Below, piece by piece: positions 49,518-50,253 of a DNA stretch of 50,253 nucleotides. The DNA is from Streptomyces sp. ISL-36 (lineage in GTDB: Bacteria > Actinomycetota > Actinomycetes > Streptomycetales > Streptomycetaceae). Made by a program: the position numbers and the translations under genes. The notes beneath the pieces were generated by a model. The model did no database searches, was not told the origin of the DNA, and saw nothing but the letters and a program-made list of their open reading frames with translations. The stretch covers positions 1 through 50,253 of the forward strand of contig NZ_JAGGOS010000072.1 in NCBI RefSeq assembly GCF_018614205.1. The letters are read 5' to 3'. The first letter of the stretch is position 1; each line of letters opens with the position of its first letter.

Positions 49518-50253
49518 ATGAGCACCGAGTCGCACCGCCCCACGTCCCGCATCACCGACGCTCTCCTTCCGGCCCCACCCGTGCCCGCGCCGTCTCCTTC
49601 GATGCCGCGCGAGGCCGCCGACGCCCACGGCACGCGTCCCGCGGGAGCGGGGGGCATCCCGCTCCCCGCCGAGGCGCCTCGCCGCCCGGGCGTCCCCCCG
49701 GCCCCTTCCGACCGACGGGCGGGCCTTGCCGCCGAACGCCCCGCCGTCCGTCCCGACGGCGCCCACCCGGACCCGGCGGGCGGCGCGAACCCCGCGTCGA
49801 ACCCGGCGCCGCCGAACGCTCTTCCGCCGAACCCCGCCGCCCCTCGCCAGGAGGCCGCCCGCCCGGCCGCCGGCGCCGCGTCCGTACGCGCTCCGCACGG
49901 CGGTCCGCACGCTGTCCCGCCGAGGCCGGCCGCGAGCCCTTCCTTCGGTGCCGTCCCCCAGCGTTCGGGCCCCTCGCCGGCCCCGGCCGCCGAGGTCGGT
50001 CCGCAGGCTGCTCCCCGTACTCCGGGAACCGGTGCGGCCGCCTCCGCCGTGGGCGGTGGCACCCTCTCGGCGGGGCTGCCACCGCGCCCCGAGCGCGCAC
50101 CCTCCGCGGCTGCCGAGGGGCAGGCCGGCGGCCGCTCCTCCGGCCACCGACCGACCGCCACCCCGCACACGGCGGAGGGCGACGGCGCGGGCCGAACCGG
50201 TCAGGACGCGCGATCCGAGGCCGAGGCGCCCGCCGTCGAGACGACCACCCGGC
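49518..50253 (+). CDS. Pro/Ala-rich protein, N-terminal part, runs off the window
   Basis: An open frame of 245 codons with no stop before the window ends. The ATG at 49518 has AGGGGGACGGGG upstream. It starts STESHRPTSRITDALLPAPP and then becomes a long low-complexity segment rich in Pro, Ala, Gly and Arg, with no transmembrane segment in view. Third positions are G/C in almost all codons, as in neighbouring genes, so it is probably coding. A disordered N-terminal extension to a folded domain beyond the edge is likely. Nothing here names the family. Confidence 0.75.
   Translation, partial: MSTESHRPTSRITDALLPAPPVPAPSPSMPREAADAHGTRPAGAGGIPLPAEAPRRPGVPPAPSDRRAGLAAERPAVRPDGAHPDPAGGANPASNPAPPNALPPNPAAPRQEAARPAAGAASVRAPHGGPHAVPPRPAASPSFGAVPQRSGPSPAPAAEVGPQAAPRTPGTGAAASAVGGGTLSAGLPPRPERAPSAAAEGQAGGRSSGHRPTATPHTAEGDGAGRTGQDARSEAEAPAVETTTR

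Overview
The window is chromosomal DNA from a high-GC actinomycete, almost certainly Streptomyces or a close relative. G or C dominates third codon positions, many genes start with GTG or TTG, and TAGGGT/TAGGCT-type -10 boxes are common. The gene order of the Pup-proteasome region, with an endonuclease VII-like gene between pup and prcB and a LacI/MFS pair between prcA and pafA, is the one known from Streptomyces. No tRNA, rRNA, insertion sequence, integrase, prophage or CRISPR array was seen.

Layout. 0.1-1.7 kb (minus strand): a LuxR-type response regulator and a RecB-like nuclease. 1.8-5.2 kb: an intramembrane site-2 protease with CBS domains, TrmI tRNA methyltransferase, a secreted protein of unknown function and a ferredoxin (minus). 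5.4-19.0 kb: the Pup-proteasome region, in the order arc (AAA+ ring), dop, pup, HNH endonuclease VII-like gene, prcB, prcA, lacI-type regulator (minus), MFS exporter, pafA, FKBP lipoprotein, cytosolic FKBP, pafB, pafC. Arc unfolds pupylated proteins into the PrcBA chamber, Dop deamidates Pup and removes it, PafA ligates it, and PafBC is the WYL-type regulator. 19.1-25.0 kb: two small proteins, tatA, tatC, a lipid kinase and a HelY-like helicase. 25.2-30.9 kb: accessory genes (P450, ADP-ribosylglycohydrolase, two membrane proteins with a divergent MerR regulator, and a siderophore-interacting protein behind an iron box). 31.1-32.0 kb: a 5'-3' exonuclease. The order RecB-like nuclease, trmI, arc, dop, pup, prcBA, pafA, pafBC, tatAC, helY, 5'-3' exonuclease matches the core order of the M. 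tuberculosis Rv2119-Rv2090 region, so the accessory genes look like insertions into an old actinobacterial backbone.

32.3-38.7 kb: a glycine betaine/proline ABC transporter whose permease and binding protein are fused, an XRE-cupin regulator coupled to a TroA-like binding protein, and a TDT/SLAC1-type transporter divergent from a LysR regulator. 39.1-45.8 kb: a compact catabolic cluster of class I glutamine amidotransferase, APC permease, GntR regulator, GlnA4-like glutamine synthetase homologue, aldehyde dehydrogenase and short-chain dehydrogenase. It fits a gamma-glutamylation route for ethanolamine or a similar amine. 46.0-50.3 kb: a secreted HAD phosphatase, a DUF2510 membrane protein, an alanine-racemase-fold enzyme (minus), and a Pro/Ala-rich gene that runs off the right edge.

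Three signals deserve most attention. The first is the low-GC endonuclease VII-like gene inside the proteasome operon, which carries the ribosome binding site and probably a promoter for prcB. The second is the amine-utilization cluster, which has a dyad over its promoter. The third is a cohort of at least seven genes whose -10 box lies exactly 6-7 nt before the start codon, predicting leaderless mRNAs. A likely frameshift at a G6 run also affects one membrane-protein gene.
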